Positions 17,117 to 24,771 of a DNA stretch of 64,000 nt are shown piece after piece (the first letter of the stretch is position 1; each line of letters starts with the position of its first letter). Source of the DNA: JAPOVO01 sp026708165 (GTDB taxonomy: Bacteria; Chloroflexota; UBA11872; VXNJ01); the NCBI GenBank assembly GCA_965208775.1, contig OZ242360.1:3100001-3164000 (forward strand), in the 5' to 3' direction. Both the position numbers and the translations under genes were made by a program. Under the pieces are notes generated by a model. That model had not been told where the DNA came from, did not search any database, and saw nothing but the letters and a program-made list of their open reading frames with translations.

Positions 17117-19333
17117 CTAGTCGGACTTGCCTCCGGCGAATCGGATCAGGACGTTTCCGGTGATTCGAGACACGTTGTTCTGGTAGTTGTTGTAGGACAG
17201 GCTTCCTGACCAGGTTATCGACCCGACCGAGAACACCGCTCCTCCATTGGGAGTCTCGAAGTACACGAGATCGGACCTGACTTCGGGGTCTTCGCCGCCT
17301 CCGAGCTGTCCGCTGTTGACGTTGACTTCCTCGACCGTGCGCTGATAGAAGTTCGAGTGACCGTAGGATGAGGCGAGGATGATGGTGTTCTTGGGGCTAC
17401 CTAGCTTCGGGTCGTAACGGTCCAGCTCCAGTCCGGCGGCACCCTTAGCGAGCACGAGCGATTCGAAATCGCCGATTATTTCGTCGTCGCCGATTCCCTC
17501 GAAGATGAAGGCGGCTTCCGGGTCGAAGCTGCCCGGCTGACGCCGGTAGGGGGAGCCGTGATCTACTCCCTGCGCGCAGAATCCGATGCCCACCAGTCGC
17601 TGTGGAGCGCGTCCGCGGTAGCGCCAGAGGCCGCCGGGTTCGCCGGTGGTGCTGTGATGGTATTCGCCGGGTCCCATTTCGGTCATCCGGGTCCCTTGGC
17701 GACGGCGGATCTCGATGATGTGCGGTCTCTCGGGATCGAGCGAGGTGACCCAGTAGAAGCCGTTGCCGCCGAGGTACATCAAACGTCCGCCGTTTTCCAG
17801 GTAGCTCTCCAATCCGTCGAGCATCTCGTTGGTGTAGTACTCGGGATGGGCGCCGGTAAGGACGACGTCGTATTTGGCGAGCAAGTCCGCGCCCCCGAAG
17901 TGAAGGTCTTCGTCGGTGGCGACATCGTATTCATGGCCCATTTCCTCGAGCCAGTCGGTTATGTGAAGGTCGGCTGAGAAGGTGAATGGACCTGCGCATA
18001 CGCGGTTGTAGTAGGTCGGCCGCAGATTTACTACCGGATGGAGGCGAGAGAAGTACCCATGTCCGGTTTTGTCGGGATGAAAGTCGTACATGCTCCCGAG
18101 CCGGTTCTGGCGGATGTATTCGTATTCCTCGATGCAGAGGTCCATGTTGATGTGCGCGTAGTAGATCCTGGGCAGCTCGTCGAAGTGCTCGTTGCCGTAG
18201 GCCATGTAGGTGAGCGTCGGGACGAGAAACAGTACCCGTGCCGTGGCCTCGCCTTGAGGGGCGCGCACGAAGAAGGGCACGTAGTCGAGGCCCCCTTGCG
18301 TTTGCAGGCGAACGGCGTAGATGCCGCTCTTCATATCGGACGGCACTTCAAACTCGAAGTCGGTTTCCCAGCCAGCGTCTTCGAGATCGTCGTCGTGGAA
18401 GTAGATAGCGCCGTATTCATCAGGCGCCTGGCGAAAGTCCGCTTCGAGGCCGGTCCAGTTATGGCCGGTCACTGCGCGGGTAGGCAGGTTGACGACCCGG
18501 CCATGCAGGGCATTGCGGGAGGAGTCGATGATCCGGTCGGAGGATATTTCTCTTGAGAAATCCCACGAGGCTACGATCCCGCCTGGGCTGACGCCCGATA
18601 CCATCGAATTGATTTCCTGATCGCTCAGGCAACGGTCGTAGACTCGCGGGCCATCAATCTTGCCGTTGAAGTGGCAGGCGATGCGGGGTTGTGAGTCGTC
18701 GTGAAGCGATTCCGAGGCTGCCATGAGCAGCGGCGAAGCGTTGCCGCCGATGGACGCGATTTGCGGGGAGTCGTTTGACGCGACACGGTGGCCACCGCCC
18801 CGCCACCATGACTCAGGGAACTGATGAATAGACATCCGTCCGGCATCAAGGTCGATGGTGGCGGCGACGAAATACCACTCGTCCGAGCTGACCGGCTCGC
18901 CGGTGCTGACCGTGTCGACGGCTCCCAGACCATCTCCAACTCGAACTGCGATCTCGCCGTTTTCGTCGATGAACAATCCATATCCGGAGCTGTCGGAAGC
19001 GGACCACTTGGCTATCAGCCCCTGAGTTCCCTTCGTAGGGGTAGTGGGATATATCCAGGCTGCCAGCGTAAGCTGCCGGCTGGCGCGCAGCGGCGGGGCG
19101 TCGGGCACGATGGCATGAGAACCCACCCGAATCTCCTGAGAACGTCCGGGATACTCGCCGTCGATGGGCGAGGGCACGCGAGTTTCCTTGAAGCCGGGAT
19201 CGTCCGGGGTTTCGCCGCCGCATCGCAATCTAACGACGTCGGCCATATAGGAGTCGTTCTGGCAGCTGACCATGAAGCTGATCGTATCGCCCGGAGCCGC
19301 GCTCCAGGGGTCGCTGTAACCGACTACTTTCAT
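17117..19333 (-). CDS. N,N-dimethylformamidase large-subunit-like protein
   Basis: A 738-residue protein close in length and layout to the large subunit of N,N-dimethylformamidase, a mononuclear-iron (two Tyr, one Glu) amidohydrolase. The N-terminus VVGYSDPWSAAPGDTISF is typical; residues about 70-235 form a LamG/concanavalin-like domain (LTLAAWIYP...WYFVAATID...GKIDGPRVYDRCLS); the C-terminal 400 residues form the catalytic part, with GAHPEYYTNEMLDGLESYL, NGGRLMYLGGNGFYW and SWGSLS-like SITWSGSLSYN. No small subunit gene is adjacent, so it may be a homomeric relative with another amide substrate. GGGAG about 10 nt upstream supports ATG 19333. Confidence 0.8.
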   Translation of the reverse strand: MKVVGYSDPWSAAPGDTISFMVSCQNDSYMADVVRLRCGGETPDDPGFKETRVPSPIDGEYPGRSQEIRVGSHAIVPDAPPLRASRQLTLAAWIYPTTPTKGTQGLIAKWSASDSSGYGLFIDENGEIAVRVGDGLGAVDTVSTGEPVSSDEWYFVAATIDLDAGRMSIHQFPESWWRGGGHRVASNDSPQIASIGGNASPLLMAASESLHDDSQPRIACHFNGKIDGPRVYDRCLSDQEINSMVSGVSPGGIVASWDFSREISSDRIIDSSRNALHGRVVNLPTRAVTGHNWTGLEADFRQAPDEYGAIYFHDDDLEDAGWETDFEFEVPSDMKSGIYAVRLQTQGGLDYVPFFVRAPQGEATARVLFLVPTLTYMAYGNEHFDELPRIYYAHINMDLCIEEYEYIRQNRLGSMYDFHPDKTGHGYFSRLHPVVNLRPTYYNRVCAGPFTFSADLHITDWLEEMGHEYDVATDEDLHFGGADLLAKYDVVLTGAHPEYYTNEMLDGLESYLENGGRLMYLGGNGFYWVTSLDPERPHIIEIRRRQGTRMTEMGPGEYHHSTTGEPGGLWRYRGRAPQRLVGIGFCAQGVDHGSPYRRQPGSFDPEAAFIFEGIGDDEIIGDFESLVLAKGAAGLELDRYDPKLGSPKNTIILASSYGHSNFYQRTVEEVNVNSGQLGGGEDPEVRSDLVYFETPNGGAVFSVGSITWSGSLSYNNYQNNVSRITGNVLIRFAGGKSD

Positions 19334-19434
19334 AAGGAAGCTACTCCCGGGACAGTGGTGAAGCGTTCAAAGCGCGAGGATGGCCTCTACGCAGCCGGCG
19401 AAGTCGTTTGCTGTCCGGCTCGAGACCGTTACGT

Positions 19435-19525
19435 TGCCAGTGGACTCCCGCCCCGTATCGGGGTACGGGGTGACGTTCTTTCGCGGGAATGACGGAAGAG
19501 GGCGTGGGAATGACGGTTGGGCGTG
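19435..19525. repeat. Dispersed-repeat remnant (CGCGGGAATGACGG type)
   Basis: Two near-identical 14-mers, CGCGGGAATGACGG (19482-19495) and CGTGGGAATGACGG (19503-19516), lie 21 bp apart. Just before them is a hairpin with a 7-bp stem, CCCCGTA (19451-19457) and TACGGGG (19464-19470). The minus-strand reading contains SVIPAKE, the usual spurious translation of the widespread 'GTCATTCCCGCGAAAG' intergenic repeats. It looks like a degenerate non-coding repeat between two genes of the same strand. Confidence 0.55.
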
Positions 19526-19574
19526 TCGGATGATGGTCTCCGTCTTTTGCCGGTCGAACCACAGCCGAGCGCGG

Positions 19575-20729
19575 CTAGTCCCAAAATCCCGACCGGAAGT
19601 CGGGGACCTTTACCGGTTCGCCGCCGAGGGCTATCGACTTCTGCGACATCAGGCCGGGCATGGTGAAGTCGAGCGCACGATAGACATCGATCCGCGGGTC
19701 TGTGTTGTTTCGAATCGCGTCGATGATGTCGTTGGCGATGAAATAGTCGGTCCCGCCATGTCCGGCCGCGATGGCTTCGGGAGGCGGATTCCTCCACATC
19801 TCGGGCAGAAACTCGTTTTCCAGGTCCTCCAGCGGACGCCACTCGTAAGGATCGGTATCGATGGTCTCGCGCGAAGTAGAGCCGCTACCGAATCGATCTA
19901 GCCAGACCTTGGGCACGTCTCCAAGTCCGCGCGCTCCTTCGAAACATCCTTTCGTGCCTTGCAGCGCATAGTAGGCCATGGTGTGAGGGCGGTTCGAGAG
20001 CATGTCCACGCGGATCTCAATCAGAGCTCCGGAGGTGGTCTTACAGAGCATGGTCGTGCTGTCTTCCGCCTCATGCTGCGGCGCCGTGTGACGCCCGGTT
20101 CCGAGGCAAACGACAGTGTCGACCTGCTCATCAAACCATTCCAGCGGCGGCCCCAGGCTGTGCGTTCCGTAGGAGCAACCGTTTACGCCAACTTGCCACC
20201 TGCTCCGCCAGGTGGGAGACCCGTCGGCGTTGTAATGCAGGTCCTTGATGTCGTGCACGTACTGACCTTCGGCGTAGTAGATGTCGCCGAACAGACCGGC
20301 TTCGACCATGCTCTTGATGAGAACGTTGTGTCTCATGTAGGTGAAGTTTTCAGACATCATGTATTTGAGGCCGAGCGGCCTGGCTTTCTCGACCGCGGCG
20401 ACCAGCTCCTGGCACTGCTCGACCGAGATGGCGGCAGTGACCTCGCTCATCACGTGCTTGCCGGCGGCGAGTGCCTCTACCGATTGGGGCACGTGGAACT
20501 GCATGGGCGATGCCACGACCACGAGGTCGACGTCGCTCTGGAGCATTTCGTCGTATTCAACAAAGGAGTTTGGAATTTCGAACCGGCCTGCCTGAGAGGC
20601 CAGGAAGTCCGCGTTGATGTCGCAAATCGCGGTCACGTCCACGCCGTCGATGGCGCGAAACCCGTCGACGAAGGATGGTCCCCGCCTTGCTCCCACGAGT
20701 CCGACGTTGATCCTGTCGCTCAACTGCAT
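19575..20729 (-). CDS. Gfo/Idh/MocA-fold protein with GH109-like active-site pattern
   Basis: A 384-residue paralogue of the 9467 protein; the two share long blocks including DVDLVVVA.PMQ.HVP, WQVGVNGCSY.TH.LGP and the C-terminal VPDFRSG. The dehydrogenase EKP motif is replaced by SEVTA (95-99). GH109-type residues are Glu127 (SENFTY), Tyr157 (QYVHD), Tyr187 and His190 (SYGTHSLGP). Start ATG 20729 follows GAGGGGGT. It is downstream of the ABC transporter genes on the same strand (96-nt gap), so it probably acts on the imported sugar. Confidence 0.75.
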   Translation of the reverse strand: MQLSDRINVGLVGARRGPSFVDGFRAIDGVDVTAICDINADFLASQAGRFEIPNSFVEYDEMLQSDVDLVVVASPMQFHVPQSVEALAAGKHVMSEVTAAISVEQCQELVAAVEKARPLGLKYMMSENFTYMRHNVLIKSMVEAGLFGDIYYAEGQYVHDIKDLHYNADGSPTWRSRWQVGVNGCSYGTHSLGPPLEWFDEQVDTVVCLGTGRHTAPQHEAEDSTTMLCKTTSGALIEIRVDMLSNRPHTMAYYALQGTKGCFEGARGLGDVPKVWLDRFGSGSTSRETIDTDPYEWRPLEDLENEFLPEMWRNPPPEAIAAGHGGTDYFIANDIIDAIRNNTDPRIDVYRALDFTMPGLMSQKSIALGGEPVKVPDFRSGFWD

Positions 20730-20825
20730 ACCCCCTCGAACATGGATGCCGCATCGAGTGAAACACTAATGACGGAGTTAGTAAAGGCGGTAATGGGCAA
20801 GGCGGCGCCGGCCACTCATGGCGGA

Positions 20826-21728
20826 CTAGCCCTTGACGCCGGTCAGCGCGATTCCTCTCACTATATGGCGCTGGAATATCAGGAAGAAGATGACGATCGG
20901 CGTCAGGCCGAGGACGGATGCCGCCAGCATCCGCGACGGATGCGGCCCCTGAGCGGCCGTCACTTTTCTCATCACCAGGGGAAGCGTGTAGAGGTTCTGG
21001 TTGTCGACCATCACCAGGGGCCACAGGAACTCATTGAAGGACCCCAGGAACTGCAATATGGCGATGGCGGCAAGCACGGACCTTGAGAGCGGCAGGATGA
21101 TGTACCAGAAGACGCGCCAATCGCCCGCGCCATCGACCGTGGCGGAGTCGATGAGTTCGTTGGGGACGGAGTGCAGGAATTGCCGCGTGATGAGGATTCC
21201 GAAGGCCGTAAAGACATGCGGCAGGATCAAGGCCATGTAGGTGTCCTTGATGTTCAGGAACACGGCGTACACGACGTAGGACGGGATGAAAATCGCGAAG
21301 AACGGGACCATCAACGTGCTGAGGATGAATATGAACAGCAGGTTCTTGCCCCAGAACTGTTTTTTCGCGAAGAGGAATCCCGCCATCGCGCTGGTCACCA
21401 CGGATGCCAAGACGCCGATGCCGGAAACGAAGACGCTGTTGGCGTATCCCCGCACGAGCGCGAAGTGCTCGAGCGCGTACTCGTACCCCTCCAAATAGAA
21501 CTCGGAGGGGAACCAAGTGATTGTGAGACTGTGGATTTCGGTGGGAGTCTTGAAGGAGGAGAGATACATCCAAATGAACGGTAACGCCGCCGCAATGGAC
21601 ACGGGGAGAAACACGATGACAAGCGCCCAGGCGGCGATATCGCGGCGCAGCCTGCTGCGGACCGTGGATAACGAGCTGGTCGCGACAGCCGGCGCTGAAG
21701 CCGACTGTCTAGTACCTAGTATTCCCAT
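20826..21728 (-). CDS. Carbohydrate ABC transporter permease, MalG type (copy 1)
   Basis: A 300-residue inner-membrane permease of the CUT1 sugar-importer family, with about six transmembrane segments. The ATPase-contact EAA loop reads ELIDSATVDGAGDWRVFWYIILP around residues 190-211. It is an ungapped paralogue of the next gene, with most residues identical. Last of the transporter genes in transcription order. Upstream of its ATG a GGAGCAGCG block is shared with copy 2, and the start ATGGGAATACTAG still hides an out-of-frame Trp-Glu-Tyr-stop like the end of the MalF-type gene. No ATPase gene is in the window; a shared MsmX-type ATPase would be needed. Confidence 0.88.
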   Translation of the reverse strand: MGILGTRQSASAPAVATSSLSTVRSRLRRDIAAWALVIVFLPVSIAAALPFIWMYLSSFKTPTEIHSLTITWFPSEFYLEGYEYALEHFALVRGYANSVFVSGIGVLASVVTSAMAGFLFAKKQFWGKNLLFIFILSTLMVPFFAIFIPSYVVYAVFLNIKDTYMALILPHVFTAFGILITRQFLHSVPNELIDSATVDGAGDWRVFWYIILPLSRSVLAAIAILQFLGSFNEFLWPLVMVDNQNLYTLPLVMRKVTAAQGPHPSRMLAASVLGLTPIVIFFLIFQRHIVRGIALTGVKG

Positions 21729-21833
21729 TTAGGTCGTCGCTGCTCCTGACATCCCATATCTGTTGATTGAATACAGTCTTGAGCCGCCGGTCGGAAACGT
21801 GGCGTAATCATAGGGCATCGGGCCCCTACCGGA

Positions 21834-22736
21834 TTAGCCCTTGACGCCGGTTAGCGAGATTCCTCTCACTATGTGCCGCTGGAATATCAGGAAGAAAATG
21901 AGTATCGGCGTCAGGCTGAGGACAGCCCCCGCCAGCAGTCGTGACGGATCAGGCCCCTGAGCCGCGAAGGCTTTCCGCAGCGCAAGGGGAAGAGTGTAGA
22001 GGTCCCGGCTGTCAATCATCACCAAGGGCCACAAGAACTCGTTGAAAGCGCCCAGGAACTGCAGGATCGCGATGGCGGCGAGCACGGATTTAGAGAGAGG
22101 CAGAATGATATGCCAAAAGACTCGCCAATCGCCGGCGCCGTCCACGGTCGCGGAGTCAATCATTTCTCCGGGGATCGAGTGCAGGAATTGGCGCGTAATC
22201 AGGATTCCGAACGCAGTGAAGATATTCGGGAGGATCAAAGCGAAATACGTGTTCTTGAGGTTGAGGAACACGGCGTACACGACAAACGACGGTATGAAGA
22301 TAGCGAAAAACGGGACCATCAACGTACTCAGGACAAATACGAACAGCACGTTCTTGCCCCAAAACTGCTTCTTGGCGAAGAGGAATCCCGCCATCGCGCT
22401 CGTCATCACGGATGCGGACACGCTGATCGCGGAAACGAAAATGCTGTTGGAGTAAGCGCGCACGAGCTGGAAATGCTCTATCGCGTACTCATATCCACCA
22501 AGATAGAACTTGGATGGGAACCACGTGATGGTGACACTGTATATCTCACTGGCCTGCTTGAACGAGGAGAGATACATCCAGAAAAATGGCAACGCCGCCG
22601 CGAATGACACCGGCAGAAACACGACGACGAGCGCCCAGGCGGCGATGTCCCGGCGCAGCTTGCTGCGGGTCGTGGAAAGCGTGATAGTTGCGACGGTGGT
22701 CGCTGGGTCTGCCGATTTTGTGCCTAGAAGTCCCAT
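21834..22736 (-). CDS. Carbohydrate ABC transporter permease, MalG type (copy 2)
   Basis: A 300-residue permease, full-length match to copy 1 without gaps. About six membrane segments, with the EAA loop EMIDSATVDGAGDWRVFWHIILP at the same position. Differences from copy 1 cluster in the N-terminal tail, the first periplasmic loop (KQASEIYSVTITW) and the loop near residue 235 (IDSRDLYTLPLAL), places that could alter partner or substrate contact. It follows copy 3 after 82 nt. The preserved upstream GGGAGCAGCGGCGACC suggests the ribosome site was duplicated too. Confidence 0.88.
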   Translation of the reverse strand: MGLLGTKSADPATTVATITLSTTRSKLRRDIAAWALVVVFLPVSFAAALPFFWMYLSSFKQASEIYSVTITWFPSKFYLGGYEYAIEHFQLVRAYSNSIFVSAISVSASVMTSAMAGFLFAKKQFWGKNVLFVFVLSTLMVPFFAIFIPSFVVYAVFLNLKNTYFALILPNIFTAFGILITRQFLHSIPGEMIDSATVDGAGDWRVFWHIILPLSKSVLAAIAILQFLGAFNEFLWPLVMIDSRDLYTLPLALRKAFAAQGPDPSRLLAGAVLSLTPILIFFLIFQRHIVRGISLTGVKG

Positions 22737-22818
22737 TCGGTCGCCGCTGCTCCCGCAATCACGTATTGCTTAGTCGACTAAAGCCGCGCGTTGGACCGCG
22801 CCGACCACGGTCCCGACC

Positions 22819-23733
22819 TCAGGCCTTCATTCCGGTCAGAGAGATGCCCTTGACGATCTGACGCTGGAATATCAGGAAGAAGATGACGATCGGAGTTACC
22901 GCCACGACGCCCGCGGCAAGAATCCGGTTGGACCCGGCCATGGCGCTCCCCTGTCCGTAAACACGGCGAAGGACCACGGGCAGCGTGTAAAGCTCTGCTC
23001 TGTCGGTCATCACCAGCGGCCAGAGGAACTCGTTGAACACACCCAAAAACTGGATGATGGCAATCGCCGCGAGTATGGACCTCGAAAGCGGAAGGATGAT
23101 GTGCCAAAGCACACGCCAGTCGCCGGCTCCGTCGACAGTCGCGGAGTCGATGAGCTCGTTAGGAATGGAGTGCAGGAACTGGCGGGTTATCAATATGCCG
23201 AAGGCGGTGAACATGTGCGGGAGGATCAGCGCTATGTAGGTGTCCTTGAGGTTCAGAAACTTGGAGTAGACGACGAATGACGGAATGAAGATCGCGAAGA
23301 ACGGCACCATGAGCGTGCTGAGGACGAAGATGAAGAGCGGAGTTTTGCCCCAGAAGTCCTTCTTGGCGAAGAGGTAACCCGCCAGCACGCTCGTAAAGAC
23401 CGAGAGCGTTACGGAAGCACCCGACACGAGAATGCTGTTGGCATAGCCTCGAACGAGCGCGGTTTCCTCCCAAACGTAGATGTATCCATCGTAATAGAAC
23501 GTCGAAGGAAACCAGACCAGCGTGGGGCTGAATATCTCCATGTCGGTCTTGAAAGAGGAGATGTAAATCCAGATGAAGGGAAGTCCGGCCATGATGGCCA
23601 GAGGGACAAGCGCAATGATGATGATCGTGCTGGCGAGGTTGGCGCGCGTCCTGGAGCCGAACGTCGAAAGAGACGTCTGCCTGCCTATTACCGCCGCGTC
23701 GAGGGTGTCGGCGGGGTCGCCTAGTACTCCCAT
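22819..23733 (-). CDS. Carbohydrate ABC transporter permease, MalG type (copy 3)
   Basis: A 304-residue permease, homologous to copies 1 and 2 but clearly more diverged in the N-terminal 80 residues and in the loop MTDRAELYTLPVVLRRVYGQG. EAA loop ELIDSATVDGAGDWRVLWHIILP. Its start overlaps the end of the MalF-type gene by 13 nt, the normal arrangement of a MalF-MalG pair, so this is probably the ancestral partner and the other two are later tandem duplicates. Ribosome site CCAGGACGAG stands before ATG 23733. Confidence 0.88.
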   Translation of the reverse strand: MGVLGDPADTLDAAVIGRQTSLSTFGSRTRANLASTIIIIALVPLAIMAGLPFIWIYISSFKTDMEIFSPTLVWFPSTFYYDGYIYVWEETALVRGYANSILVSGASVTLSVFTSVLAGYLFAKKDFWGKTPLFIFVLSTLMVPFFAIFIPSFVVYSKFLNLKDTYIALILPHMFTAFGILITRQFLHSIPNELIDSATVDGAGDWRVLWHIILPLSRSILAAIAIIQFLGVFNEFLWPLVMTDRAELYTLPVVLRRVYGQGSAMAGSNRILAAGVVAVTPIVIFFLIFQRQIVKGISLTGMKA

Positions 23734-24635
23734 CTCGTCCTGGCAATCGCAAGCTGGGAAACCGACAGGATTAGCAGGATCAGGAACATTACCATCGCCA
23801 TGGCGGAAGCGTAGCCGAAGCGGAACTGATCGAAGGCCTGCCTGTATAGATATAGCGAGAATACATTCGTCGCGTCGCCTGGTCCGCCGCGGGTCATAAC
23901 AAAGAACGGGTCGAATATCTGCAAGGCGCCGATGAAGCTGGTGATCGAGAGCGCGAGCATGATCGGGCGAATCAGCGGCCAGGTGATGTGGCGAAACTGA
24001 CGCACGGCGCCGGCGCCGTCGATTCGGGCGGCTTCATAGAGTGTCAGCGGAATCTCGTTGATTCCCACCAGGAAGATCAGCGCTCCGAAACCGAGGAACT
24101 TCCACCCAGTCATCCCCATGATGCCGAGGAGCGCGGTGTCCTTGGACCCCAATGGATTGACGAAGCTGGTGTCTATCCCGAGCGCGCCAAAGATATCGTT
24201 CAACATGCCAGGCAACCCGGCCTGGGTATTGAAGAGATAGCCGAACATCAGCACAGCGATCAGCCAGGGCGTGACCACGGGAAGGAAGAAGAGGGTCAAG
24301 TAGACCTTCTGGGGAAGCGTCCGCATGTTGGCGAGAATCGCACCGAGGATGAGCTGGGCCGACAAGGCGATGGGTACGTAGGCACCTACGAAGATCGCCG
24401 ACACCTTGAGCGCATTCTTGAATGTGCGGTCGTCGGCCATTGCGACGTAGTTGTCGAATCCGACGGGCACGACGGTGGAGAGCAAGTCCCAGTTGAGGAA
24501 GCCGATCACCAGCGCCGCGATGAAGGGCGCGGTGAAGAAGAGCATGTAATAGATGAGCAGCGCCAGAGCCACGACGAGCACAAAGCTGCTCGGCCGCCTC
24601 CAACGCGGGCGCGGCGCACGAGCTACCGTTGCCAT
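23721..24635 (-). CDS. Carbohydrate ABC transporter permease, MalF/UgpA type
   Basis: A 304-residue CUT1 permease with about six transmembrane segments and the EAA loop PLTLYEAARIDGAGAVRQFRHITWPL around residues 195-220. Basic N-terminus RAPRPRWRRPS precedes the first membrane helix. It would form the heterodimeric channel with one of the three MalG-type copies. Preceded by the binding-protein gene after 136 nt, which hold a strong hairpin. No paralogue of this subunit is present, in contrast with the triplicated partner. Confidence 0.88.
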   Translation of the reverse strand: MATVARAPRPRWRRPSSFVLVVALALLIYYMLFFTAPFIAALVIGFLNWDLLSTVVPVGFDNYVAMADDRTFKNALKVSAIFVGAYVPIALSAQLILGAILANMRTLPQKVYLTLFFLPVVTPWLIAVLMFGYLFNTQAGLPGMLNDIFGALGIDTSFVNPLGSKDTALLGIMGMTGWKFLGFGALIFLVGINEIPLTLYEAARIDGAGAVRQFRHITWPLIRPIMLALSITSFIGALQIFDPFFVMTRGGPGDATNVFSLYLYRQAFDQFRFGYASAMAMVMFLILLILSVSQLAIARTRWEY

Positions 24636-24706
24636 TGTCGTTTCGCTCTCTTCCGGCTAATCAACCGATTTAACGCATCCCTCAAAACTAGCTATAAAAC
24701 TACCGA

Positions 24707-24738
24707 ATGGAGGGGCCGTCTAAAGACAGCCCCTCCAT
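24707..24738 (-). promoter_or_regulatory. Stem-loop between binding-protein and permease genes
   Basis: Perfect 10-bp stem ATGGAGGGGC (24707-24716) / GCCCCTCCAT (24729-24738), with a further GTCT/AGAC pairing inside. It lies 34 nt after the binding-protein stop. No T-run follows directly on the minus strand (CGGTAGTTTT), so a partial terminator or mRNA-stabilising hairpin is likelier than a full terminator. In many sugar importers such a hairpin keeps binding-protein mRNA more abundant than permease mRNA. Confidence 0.7.
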
Positions 24739-24771
24739 CCGTCTCAGGTCAATGCCTGATTGCGACTTGGA

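Noticed and set aside
19959..21086. 375-residue plus-strand frame opposite a GH109-like gene and a permease
   Set aside because: Antisense shadow without domain or start signal.
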